DNA of 64,000 nucleotides from positions 4,620,501-4,684,500 of the forward strand of contig CM034131.1 of NCBI GenBank assembly GCA_019914995.1, written 5' to 3'. Origin of the DNA: Acanthochlamys bracteata (Eukaryota; Streptophyta; Magnoliopsida; Pandanales; Velloziaceae). The notes beneath the pieces are model-generated. The model was not told the DNA's origin. It worked only from the letters and a program-made list of their open reading frames with translations, and searched no databases. Both the position numbers and the translations under genes were made by a program. Positions 1-10,625 of this stretch are shown one piece after another (position 1 is the stretch's first letter; each line of letters opens with the position of its first letter).

Positions 1-361
1 TGATGAAGTTATGGTAATTCATATTAAACCCTAATCTAATGTTACTCATGGAAAGGGCTATAGAAGATATAGCTATAAAGGGATATATTGGTTACAAAAT
101 GAAGCCTCTAGAGGGTTTAGAGAATTTCTGCACGAATGAGATGGTTCCTCTATTAGTCTAACATACCAATCGTCAAGCTACTATGTTTTTTGCAACATAG
201 GTCTTATCTTGCTATTCCCTACTTATGATGTCCTAATAATTGCTGGCTGCTTGATATGTCAACTTAGTGGTGCGCCTTAGGCAACCTGCTATTGGACTTT
301 GCCCGGAAAATATGGGTTGGAACTTCCAGGTATGATGTTCTGTTGATTGTACTTTTTGCAG
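1..361 (+). other. Intron of the SCAMP gene
   Basis: This stretch precedes the first visible SCAMP exon and ends with a pyrimidine-rich acceptor (tttttgcag, ending at 361). I could not find the expected preceding exon, which would carry the conserved start of the first membrane span, so upstream exons are presumably outside the window. Short ORFs here match nothing I recognise. Confidence 0.6.
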
Positions 362-2031
362 GATTGACAGCATGCCTCTTTTGGAATATCATTGCAACTA
401 CCACAGCTTGGATTAAGGGAGAAGGTGGAGCTTGAGAATCTGCGCAGCATTTTAATTGTAGGATTACTTCATACTGCTTACATACTGCTAATGTTCTATA
501 TCCTCTTGCAGGTATAAAGATATGGTTCCTTTCCATTATCTACTTCATCTCAGGTGTGCCTGGAGCGTATGTTCTTTGGTATAAACCACTCTATCGTGCC
601 ATGAGGTACGCCTATCATGACACACTTGTGCTTCAGGAATGAAAAGTTAAAAGTTTGCCTCAAACATGAAAGCTTTCTTTTTCTTGTTTGAGATAATTTT
701 GCAAGAGATGTACTCTCTTGCTGGAAAATTATTCAGATAAAACTGTTTTTTTAACGTAATAATTTATTTTCTGATTTCTGTGTGTTATATTTCAGGACTG
801 ATAGTGCTCTAAAGTTTGGATGGTTTTTCCTCTTTTACTTGGTATGCAGCCACTCAGTTTAATTAGAAGAGCATGTATGTACATATTGTATGTTAATTTG
901 ACGAGATTCACACAGAAGGTTCTAATATATCTGTCTTATATTGATCTGCAGCTTCACATAGGCTTCTGCATTTATTCAGCAGTTGCTCCTCCAATAATTT
1001 TCCATGGAAAGTCTTTGACGTGAGTTTCTCATCAATAGTGCACATTTCCAAATACCCTACAGCTGTTTGAAAATTAAGTTCCAATGCAGAAAGCAATTAT
1101 CTTGTCAATCTGTCTATTGCTTAAATGCTTATGTAAGTACATTATGAGGTAGTGTAAATTAAGATAGTTTTGTCAAATGGCTGATTTCAACTCTAAACAA
1201 GTTTCATCCGTAAGGATCATCTGCACTGTTTGAAGGGACATAGTAGATGTTCTTGTCTGAAACTTGTGAACATTCTTAAAGGTATTCGTAGGAGATTTTA
1301 TTTGAAAATGCTATTTAAGATGCAAAGAAGAAAGTAGCTTGTTATATTTATAAATAATATTTTTCAATATTATTGAATGTTAATTTTGTAGAACATTCTG
1401 TACTATTCAAAAGTTGCTACATGGAAAGAAAAGCTCACATTGAAATTTTTCTAAGTTATGCTTACTCTGTTCTTATGTTCCTGGAACAGTGGGATTCTGC
1501 CGGCAATAGATCTTATCAACTCCAATGCATTGGTTGGGGTAAGCTTGTCTTATTCTGATACTAGTTTTCAGAGCTTCTTCCAAGTTAATAGTTTTGCGCA
1601 TACGGCTTGCTTATTTGGTGTACTTTTTTAAGTTATGGTGTTAAAATGGACATACTACAATGGTTGTGGTTTGTTATGCGACTGCACTCTGTACTTAATT
1701 TATTCCTTTTGCATACAGATCTTTTACTTCATTGGTTTTGGTCTCTTCTCGCTGGAATCAGTGCTCAGCGTTTGGGTCATTCAGGTTCCTACATTAACTC
1801 AGTATTATGGTTTCTTTATCTTTATTCTTTTCGAACACTTGCATTTGAGGAAAGAATGTTGATGACCATTCACCTAAACTTTACATGCTGAAAAGAGTTG
1901 TTAATCGCTATTACATTGATTTACATGTTTAAATGCTTTTGCAGCAAGTATACATGTATTTCAGAGGTAGTGGAAAAGCTGCAGAGATGAAACGTGAAGC
2001 AGCACATGGTGCAATGAGGGCAGCATTTTAG
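362..2031 (+). CDS. Secretory carrier-associated membrane protein (SCAMP), 3' part
   Basis: SCAMPs are four-pass membrane proteins of the secretory and endocytic pathway (trans-Golgi/early endosome and plasma membrane). Seven exons can be read, all with GT-AG borders and consistent phase: 362-424, 512-605, 796-841, 952-1019, 1490-1538, 1719-1784 and 1945-2031 (stop TAG). They encode the last 156 residues. All four membrane spans are visible: [19 protein letters not shown], then [15 protein letters not shown], then [18 protein letters not shown], then [19 protein letters not shown]. The family-diagnostic cytosolic loop between spans 2 and 3 reads [10 protein letters not shown]. The tail ends [19 protein letters not shown], typical of plant SCAMPs. 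The N-terminal cytosolic part (NPF motifs and coiled coil) must lie left of the window. Positions 1-361 look like intron. Nothing in the visible part is broken. The family call is very secure, the exact subfamily is not. Confidence 0.93.
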
Positions 2032-2265
2032 AGTGCCTATTCAGTATTAGATATCTGATTGATCATTCAAGGAAACATCAACACCACTGTTGAAGAGACT
2101 TGTAACCAGAAGCTCTCAAGATCTCGTATGCAGGGTTCCGGAATGTATGGAAAGTAACCATAAAAGTGATTTACAAATGAAGCTGGATTTCTCTATTATT
2201 TCTGATCCTCCATCCATGCTGTACATGTTCGTGATATTTACATTTTAAATTGTTTACGAATTAGG
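2032..2265 (+). other. 3' UTR and downstream flank of the SCAMP gene
   Basis: Moderately GC sequence follows the SCAMP stop codon until the AT-rich repeat begins near 2268. This is the expected place for the 3' UTR. No single clear polyadenylation signal stands out. Confidence 0.45.
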
Positions 2266-2267
2266 AC

Positions 2268-2518
2268 ACGTTTAAAAGTACTTTTGAAATAAAATTTTTT
2301 TAAAATTGAAATTTTTTTTATTTTTTTTAAAAAACAAATTTTATTTTTTTATTTTTAAAAAATAATAAAAATATATAATAAAAAAATTTTACTATATAAA
2401 TTTTTTTAATATTTTTTAAATTTTTAAATAAATTTTTTATAATTTTATGAAAAATATATTAAAAAATATATACTTAAAAATTAAAAAATTACTTTCGTCC
2501 TAAGTAATGCCAAACGCA
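2268..2518. repeat. AT-rich MITE-like element
   Basis: About 250 bp of nearly pure A/T runs lie between a left border resembling cacgttTaaaag and a right border reading ccaaacgcac. Similar blocks bounded by GTTTGG-like and CCAAAC-like ends recur at 8329, 33540 and 59268. The shape suggests a decayed short inverted-repeat transposon family. The borders are approximate and no target duplication was established. Confidence 0.4.
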
Positions 2519-3080
2519 CATTAAGCAGTTACATTATCAGATACATGTGATATATCAGTTACCATTTATACTATACGTAACGCAATTGAAACATATATCT
2601 GAACACCTTTCTGGATCTCTAAAAAGTCTAGCTTTTATTGTCATTGCGATAGAGGCAGAACGTCTAATTATAATTTAATGGTCTAAACCAAGCTGTTTGT
2701 GAACTCTTATTTCATCCAATCTAAAGATCCACAGAGAACACTCTGAAGCAGAGAACACTGAAACTGGTTTTGTGCGGTGTTGGTTTGATGTACTTATTGG
2801 AACGTTCGTTTCTTATAAACCCAGCCACAAGCTAAGTTTGGTAATTTCTTCTGGTTTGCAAGACAAGTTGTCGACTTAGTGAAGGTCCGAGAACTTGAAT
2901 CCAGAGCACAATTTTTGTCTAGGGATATTTTCTTTAAATACAAATACTTAATTTGGTTAAGGTAACAATGACCGTCAACGTCTTCGTTCAGAGATCAACT
3001 AATAGAGATTCTGAGGTTACAGTTTCATGCAAAACCGGTTAGGAGAAATCAAAAGCAAATTAAGCGTCTGGAACCTAGAT

Positions 3081-3584
3081 CGCTGGATTTTACAACTTAA
3101 GAAAAAGATGAAGTCAAAATCATCGCAACATAATCAGATTACAATATAGATCACTGATGGTTATAGCTACATGTCAGTCATGAGAAATCTTACTGTAGAC
3201 TATTTAATACAACACAAAGAATGAAACAAGATAACCTAGAAGTATGCTTGCTATATCAAACCTGGAATAAAACAATCACCTGGACTAGGACTAGTTTCTA
3301 CAAACTGCCTGAACTCTACACTCAGCAATGGTCTTGAGCGCTGGATTTAACAACGTATAAAAAAGATGAAGTCAAAAATTATTGCAACATAATCAAATTA
3401 CAAACTAGATCACTGATGGTTACAAATATATGTCAGTTCATGAGAAAATCTTACTGTAGGCTATTTAATACAACAAAAAGAATGAAACACCTATGAAGTA
3501 TGCTTGCCATATCAAACCTGGAATAAACAATAAACTGGACTAGGACTAGTTTCTACAAATTGCCTGAACTCTACCCAGCAATGG
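3081..3584. repeat. Tandem duplication, two copies of about 250 bp
   Basis: Copy 1 (3081-3331) and copy 2 (3339-3584) align along their whole length. Both begin CGCTGGATTT and share tcactgatggtta, cttactgtag, tatttaatacaaca, tatgcttgc, tggactaggactagtttcta and end cagcaatgg. They differ by scattered substitutions and small indels, so the duplication is not recent. It lies immediately downstream of the 3' end of the NPH3 gene, possibly within or next to its 3' UTR. Confidence 0.85.
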
Positions 3585-3668
3585 AAAATCCTCAAGGTTA
3601 TATCAGAATTGGTTTTGCATATTAGTATCTGCCGTCTGGCTACCCAGAAGGGATTGCTTCTCTAACAT

Positions 3669-6600
3669 TCAGCAGCGGTAATGTGATCTAGATCCGAGTC
3701 CAAATCTCCTAGTTAAAATGCTCCATGTACTCTTTGGCTTTCCAAGTTTTTCAATCTCTTGCTTCATGCTTAGACACTCTTTCTCAAGCTCTTGTACCTT
3801 CAGTTTCATGTCTTCCATGTCAAAAGGTTCATTATGCTCCTGAGTGATTTCTATTTGGCCCAGTCTGTCGTTGTTTCTGGGGACCATGACGTTGCCTTGA
3901 TTGCTATTGGTGTTATCCATGTTATCTGAAACAAAGAACCAGCCAGCAATTGACGTTCGCAGGCGAAGCTGCTCAAAAAAGAGAACTTGGACAACTACTC
4001 TTAAGGGTAACCGCTCGTTCTGAGCTGCATGAGTGCAGGCCTCTAAGGACAACTTCTGGCAATTCATAAGTCGGCATAGCTGTTCCTTTTCAGTGTCCTG
4101 GGTCCAGGGATGTGTCTGCAATCAAAGATAATAACATAAATGCCAAGTCGAAATCAATCTAACTGCATTTTTCCTTTGTTAAAAAGCAACTTTAACAGTA
4201 GCAAGTTTTATAGTGCTGACCTCATATGTGGTATACAATCAATCATTGATTATATATATCAAACTAAAATCTGTCATTTGTTGCTTGTAATTCTATAACT
4301 AAGAGCACAAAGCAGAAATGTCGAAGGAAGCTAACCATATTAGCTAGTTTAAGAAAATTAAACAAATAAAACAAAATACCTGTAGTTTCTATGATATGAG
4401 ATAAACTACTTAACATAATTTTTTGTCATGAATCTAGGTAGCGTCTATATAAGTGAGGGCCTGACATTTGTACCGTTATTGAAAGTACAGAATGCTTAAC
4501 CAAGTCCACCCCTACATGTTCCTTGTTTTTCATCAACCAATGATTTTTTCAGTGTAAAAGCACAAATGGTTGCTTTGTCTTCTTTAACCTAATCGTTTAA
4601 GCAAATTGCAAGATAGAGTTCAGCACATGTAATGTAACATCTTTACTTAAGAAAACAGATAAAAGGATAGGTATCAAAGATGTTCTTATAGGCGAAAGCA
4701 TAATCTATTATCTAGCAGGTGTTGCATTGTCTTTGTCAGGTTTATGATTTCGGTGAGAAAGATTACATAGGTAGGTATACCTTAAGGTATATATCGATAG
4801 CACGGTAGATTCCGTCACTTAAAGTTCTTGCATAATCTGGAATGACAGCTGCAAGTGATTGGAACTTTGTATGGCTCAGATGCACATCAGGTGCCACTTC
4901 TGCAAGGTACCCGTCAATAAGCTTTGCCACCATGGTCATTGGTGTCAAACGAGCGGATTCAATCAGCTCTTGTTCATCTACTATGTCAGGAGATTTCACA
5001 GCTGATGATTGTTCCTTTTGCATAAAATGGTCGAGAATTCGTTGTACACAGTCAATATCATATAGTGTTTCCACAGAATATCCCAAGTTTGGTATTAGGA
5101 GATCTTCCAATGCCGCTTCATCCAGTTGAGCTCCGATTCTTTTCTCTAGATTCTCTCTGCAAGCAGGACTTGTATGTAGGATCATGGCAGTACGGAGCAT
5201 TCCTAACAAAAACTTTGTTGAAGTAACACCTTTCTTTGGAGGTAGTAAACTGACAAGCTCTTCCAGGAGAGTCCTCTGATCACTCTCTGACGGTACTGAA
5301 GACGACGAGCCAGCAGTAATGCGACTTGCGCCTTCATGGAAGGTTGAGTTTCTATTCAAGCCCGGTAGAAATGTCCTTGCATAATGCACAAGGGACCCAG
5401 CAATGATTTCAGGCTTCATGCCTTTTGATTCCATGGCCAATATCAACCTTCGGTACAAAGGCAAACTAAGAAAACAGACATCTTCATACCACCATTCAGA
5501 GGACAAACAACTTGGTTTATCTTCTATGACTATTCCATTCCACATACAAGTGCCGCCAGGACTCACAGCAGAACTCCGTTCAGCAACAGGCCAACTGAAG
5601 AGTGCTGGATCAGCACAAGCTTTCGCTGCTAATGAGTTGATGCATCTTGCCACTATATGCAGTTCTTCCGCATATGAAAGAACTTCTTCACAGGTTTCAA
5701 GAACTTTCATAGAGTCTTTCCAATTACCAAAGACCTCATTCAGGAAGCTTTCTGCTTGGGTGATGAGATTTCCGGCTACATAATCTTCAGTCATGCGTAG
5801 GTGCTCAGCTGCACATCTTACAGGTACAATGTTGTGAGCATTTAGCTCTATCTTAACATCATAACAGAACTTGGCTACAAGCTCAAATGCCATTGCACCA
5901 CCAGGGAGATCATGCAATTGCAGCATGCAGGGTTTCCCTTCTTCGATTTTGCTTTCACTGATCATTTTTTGCAATACACTGCTTCTGTTGAGCAATGGGA
6001 ACTGAAAAGGGCAAACTGATATGGTAATGTTGGAGAACAACGAGTATAGTTATACTTATTGATCCAAAACATTGTTGTAAACTTGATGTGCTCCTCCTCC
6101 TTTGAGGTGGACAACCATTTTATGTAAGTTGGGAAATAAAGATGAAAGTAATACCTTGTGGAGATGAAAAGACATATCTTCTATCTCAACAATGACATCG
6201 CTAACAAGATCATTGGTACAAGTCCTGCAAAAGGCATAGTAAAGTCAACATCTCTTCTATCTTCTATGTCAGTCTCATATAGAATCATGAAAGCAAATCC
6301 ACAAAAGGAAAAAAAGAAAAGTCAATAATCAATCTTTGAACATCAGTTCGGGGGACATGCATATAATTATATTGCAATAATGGATATACAAAATAAAAGT
6401 AAAAAGATTACCACACAAAAGAAGGCCACCAAAAAAAACCTTCATTCCAAAACAAAAAAAAATAATAATAATAAATAAATAATCCCTGTTTCTATATGAT
6501 ACTGAGTCTGATGAACTGAAGTGGTCATCCTTGAAAGATAAATTCCAGATAATTATCAGTACAAAACAAACTTCCAAAATCACATCACAGATGGCACACA

Positions 6601-6862
6601 GATACAAATCAAATCGAAGCAAGAGCTACACAACAAAGAAGAAAAGAAGTGATATGCCATTCTGCCCATGTACTAACATAGAAACAGATGTATAAAACAC
6701 CTGAATAGAAATGAAATGTTTCACAGAGAAAAGCAGGGAAAAGTCACGAAAAAGAAAGGAACAACAAAAGAGAATTGCGCATAAACAAACAAAAGCCGTA
6801 TACCATGTTTGTCCATCGAGCTTGAAAGCTTCCACCTTTGATCCAAGTTTCATGGTAGCCAT
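3669..6862 (-). CDS. BTB/POZ domain protein of the NPH3 family
   Basis: NPH3/RPT2-type proteins are plant substrate adaptors for CULLIN3 ubiquitin ligases, acting in phototropism and auxin-linked signalling at the plasma membrane. Four exons splice in phase: 6862-6804, 6224-6155, 6001-4781 and 4115-3669, giving about 598 residues, the usual family length. The start [20 protein letters not shown] is the family's typical N terminus; an internal Met three codons on is an alternative start. The BTB domain (about residues 22-125) contains [21 protein letters not shown] and [16 protein letters not shown]. The NPH3 domain (about 205-460) starts near [22 protein letters not shown] conserved block [20 protein letters not shown] follows, then a short coiled coil ([22 protein letters not shown], shown by its heptads) and the C terminus SRSHYRC. 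No defect is seen. Which clade of the family it belongs to is not settled. Confidence 0.95.
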
Positions 6863-7004
6863 TGTTGTTGGTAATAAAGATCTCACTCACCTCTTGATCT
6901 AAATTTTTTCAGATGATATGATAATAACGTTGGGCGAAAGAGAAACAAGAAAGATCAAATTGGTGAGAACAAAAGGGAATCTTGGTGCCTTCTGCTCCCA
7001 CTCA
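6863..7004 (-). other. 5' flank of the NPH3 gene
   Basis: This 140-bp stretch separates the NPH3 start codon from the inverted-repeat element beginning at 7005. It presumably holds the 5' UTR and core promoter. No clear TATA box was seen, and the transposon lies unusually close to the gene start. Confidence 0.35.
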
Positions 7005-7826
7005 GGTGGCAATAGGAGTCTCAATGTAACCCGACACGAGAATTTAATATGGAATTGATTTTATTTAATTCAAATTATAATTAATAATATAAATTTTTAA
7101 TTGAATAAATTTGACATATTTATTAAATAATTTAATTCGAAATTGAACTACAAATTTTAATTGCACCTCCTAAAAAGAATAACTTTTTTCGATTATCTCT
7201 TACAGTATAATAAAATTTTAATAAAAATATCAATAATAGTAATTTATACATTAATATAATTATTTTATATTTATAATTTATCATATTTTTTCATATTTAA
7301 TAAAATAATACACAATGAAATTATAATATTATTAAAAGTATTATTATATAGATTCTTTGACGAATTTGAATTTTGTGAAAATATTTTTGGCAAAATTTCA
7401 TGAACTAGCTATGTTCATCAACATTTTTATTTAAAGTATTATTATGTGTTTATAATTATAAAATTTCAATTGTCTCTACATACTTTTTAAATAATCAAAA
7501 TAAAATATTTTTAAAATATCTTAAATACCAATGAAGATAATAAGAAATACATTTTTTACGGATACTCATCAGAACTCTTCACCAAAAATATTGTGTAATT
7601 TCATTCAAACTGATTTTATAATTTCACTCAAATTTAAAGTATAAAATAAAAATTAATAATTTTAATTATTATGTATATTAATCCGAATTTGATTCATTTA
7701 TTAAATAGATTAGTTATAACTAATAATTTTAATCCGTATAATTTATAATTAAATTAAACTTAAATAAATTTGATTAATTTATTAAAAAAATAATAAAAAA
7801 TTGATCTATAAATCTGAATTACCACT
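7005..7826. mobile_element. Dispersed terminal-inverted-repeat element, copy 1
   Basis: The left end reads GGTGGCAAT and the right end AATTACCACT, which are inverted relative to each other. The interior is AT-rich and non-coding and aligns in the same orientation with the elements at 23452-24265 and 30659-31516. Shared landmarks include a stretch like tgaatttgaattttgt, a ttcaaactgattttataatt segment, and reiterated GATC(C)GA..TTATTAAAT motifs near both ends. There is no transposase, so it is a non-autonomous DNA element if the inference is right. The superfamily is not assigned. Confidence 0.6.
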
Positions 7827-8328
7827 TTAGATGGCACTCCCTATAAGGAGCACCAACAACAACAGTATATCATAAATAACAAAGTTAATTACTACTTTAC
7901 ATTAAATAAAACTATTTATAATAGTAATAAAAAACAAAGACATATATAAAAGTGAAAAGAAAGGTAAAAGGAGAGTAGCGTTTTGTGTTAGACTTATTCT
8001 AAACGATTACTGCCTCTGTCCCTTCAAGTTCTCTTGAAAATTTGGACGGCAATTACATAAAATCAATCAAAAGGGACAGTAACTACTCCGTGCTCTCGAG
8101 TCAGGTTCTAACTGTTAACAAATCTAACATATTAGGCTCCACCTCCAAGTTCTCATATTAACAATCAGACAACCACCCCAAAAGCTAGCTACTAATATAA
8201 GAGTGTCCATTCTATATAATACCCACAATATCAATCCAAATTTTGAAGGTGGGATTATTCTCAAGTTAACCGCTTACAGTAATATGACCCTGATCCTGGT
8301 TAGTTTCATCGTATTGTAATGAAAATGG
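7827..8328. other. Intergenic, nothing recognised
   Basis: About 500 bp of AT-rich DNA between two repeats. No open frame with family similarity, RNA gene or clear repeat was seen. Confidence 0.4.
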
Positions 8329-8562
8329 GGGACCGTTTGGTATTACTTTTTCAAAAATAATTTTTAAATTTTTTAATATATTTTTTATAATTATTTACAT
8401 AATTATTTAGAAATTTAGAAAATATAAAATAATTTTATATAATAAAATTTTTTGTTATTTATTTTTATTATTTTTAGTTAAAATAATAGAGTTCTTTTTT
8501 TTTAAAATTTTTTTTTTATTTAAAAAAATTTTATTTTAAAAACATTTCTAAATATCTCTGAT
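8329..8562. repeat. AT-rich MITE-like element
   Basis: A low-complexity A/T block starts with a GTTTGG-type border (gaccgtttggtatt) and is dominated by poly-T and poly-A tracts of opposite polarity in its two halves, as in the block at 2268. The right border is unclear. Confidence 0.35.
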
Positions 8563-9099
8563 TAGAGTGCCTGAACAATTCTTATAGCTGTACTAGAGAG
8601 TTTAACACTGGTTTACCATTATTTGCCAACAATCAAAGATCTGTTGAAATAATAAAAAGTTGTATACTGATACAAAAGATTGACAATCATTTTACAAATT
8701 TGTATTGAATCGAACAGTCAGGACAAAAAATTACAGAAACAAGAAGAAGCTGCATGAATCAGCTCATCCCCAGAACAGGTAGCAATCCCTGTAAGGCGTG
8801 CAACTGTACTTCAGAGTGCTTAGTCAGGTAATATATATTTGCTTCCTTGTTTGCAGAATGAATGAACGAGCATGCTACCTTCATACAGTAAAAAGAGAAC
8901 TACAAAGACCTATCAATTCTGGAATTATCACGGTCAGAAACAAGCGTCGTTGCCCAGTTCACTGCAACGCAGAACCTATTCCCTCCAACTTACAACACGC
9001 GTGAGGTATGCAGACCGCCATACCAACCAGCTGACATGTCCGCCATGCCCACAAAGCTTAATATTTCTCAATCTAGTCTTGACTTAGACATATCCTGGA

Positions 9100-10010
9100 T
9101 ATAATATAATGTCTTACAATAGTAGCTATCTAATCATACATTTTCCTTTTTTGTGCTTAACCAAGGTTCTAAGAGCCAAGTCGAACCAAGAGCCGATGAT
9201 TTTTTGGTGTAAGCTACCAAGCTCGAAGTGCCGAACTGTCAGCGCCGATATTTAAGGAAAGCAACTAAATTCGAAACATATAGTCAAATGAATGAGGGAA
9301 GAAAACCCATTCGATTTAAGAAAATATTTACATCTCGCTACAAATATAAATTTTCAACGAGAAAATGGCATGAAAAATAAGAAAAAAGAATTTAATGAAG
9401 AAGGAAATAGAAGAAAGATATATTGAAATAAATTGAAGAAAAGAAGCAACAAAGGAAAGAGTTAAAGAAGAAGAGAACAAACGACCCAAAAAAAACCAAA
9501 AAAAAAAAAAAGCAGCGCACACACACATAAAAATAAAATAAAACAAAATAACCAGAATATAGGCTCTGAACCGATCCAGAAACTGGCGGGTTCAGTCTTC
9601 GAACCACGGAGCCGCAAGCACAAAGCCTTTCTCGTATCTAGCAAGAAATATTAACATTTTTTTGTCTTCAATCACAAGACAGCTTAAGACTCCAAACACT
9701 TAAGCTGCTGATGTTGATGCAAGTCTTTCGGAGTTCTTGAGTAGCTTCAATATTAAGCATATTACATGTTTGTCATTACACCTGCATCATTCGCTTTCAT
9801 GATATTTGTAGCTGGTAAATGTTATAGGAGATCTTAATTTTGCATGATGCTAACTTCTGTTTAGAGTCTTTAGATATAAGCAAAATGCTACGATCTGCAG
9901 TTACCGTAACCAATCTTCTATCAACCCAAAACCCAAAATGACACTGATTCAAATCATTCAATACACATAAACTGAAAGAGTCAGTGATCAGGAACTAGTT
10001 CCTGTTATTA
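9100..10010 (-). other. Large last intron of the NDA pseudogene, with low-complexity DNA
   Basis: This interval lies between the seventh and eighth recognisable exon remains. It carries a poly-A-rich tract (about 9480-9540) and purine-rich AAAGAAG-type repeats around 9370-9480. The Phe-rich open frames on the minus strand are products of these tracts and not genes. Confidence 0.4.
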
Positions 10011-10399
10011 CCTTCCTCTGCCTTACATCAACCAATGCCTTATAGCAGCCTACAGATGCCATGCTTCCAAGATGCTTGTAAACAAAAGGCTCTCCTAGAG
10101 AAAGGTCATTCAAACAACCAGCTTTATTGCTTCCCTATTTGTTGAATAATTCTGCTAGGTATTTGCCCTGACTTTCTGCAACCTGCAAAAAATGTTCGAA
10201 CATTCAGATAGTTCATATTAATTGACTAATACATTACACATAGTCTATTAGGACAACCCATGAGTAAAAGGAAATGATCTCCTTCTTTTAGCAAAAGCTG
10301 AAAATGAAATAGACTATTTGCCCTAAAATATAGCGAACAACTGTTCTTCGAATAAAATAAACTACCTGTCTTGAAATGAAGCGGACTATTTTGACCTAG

Positions 10400-10625
10400 A
10401 ATAGAGCGAACCATGAATGTCTTGAATAGATATATATAATAAAATTAAATTTAGCCCATATTTTAGGCTAATCCGACTCAACCTGTCTCTGATACTATGT
10501 GATAGACTTAAAATTCTTTTCAAGACCAATTGTAAATAAGAAAAGTGAGCCCAAGTGTTTATAAATATCATCTCAAAAGCATTGATAAACAATGTGAGAC
10601 TAAATCTTTCTTAACAATTAGCTAA
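10400..10625. repeat. Possible dispersed repeat inside the NDA pseudogene
   Basis: The stretch around 10490-10600 (ctgatactatgtgatagac, then gaccaattgtaaataag and cattgataaacaatgtgag) resembles a repeat found in many plant intergenic regions. It sits in an unusually long intron between exon remains at 10911 and 10187. The resemblance is from memory only and the borders are not defined. Confidence 0.25.

Noticed and set aside
5403-5783. Plus-strand frame of 126 codons over the NPH3 gene
   Set aside because: It is the antisense shadow of the NPH3 third exon and has no family similarity of its own.
9328-9644. Three overlapping Phe-rich minus-strand frames
   Set aside because: They are products of the purine-rich and poly-A tract in the NDA pseudogene intron.
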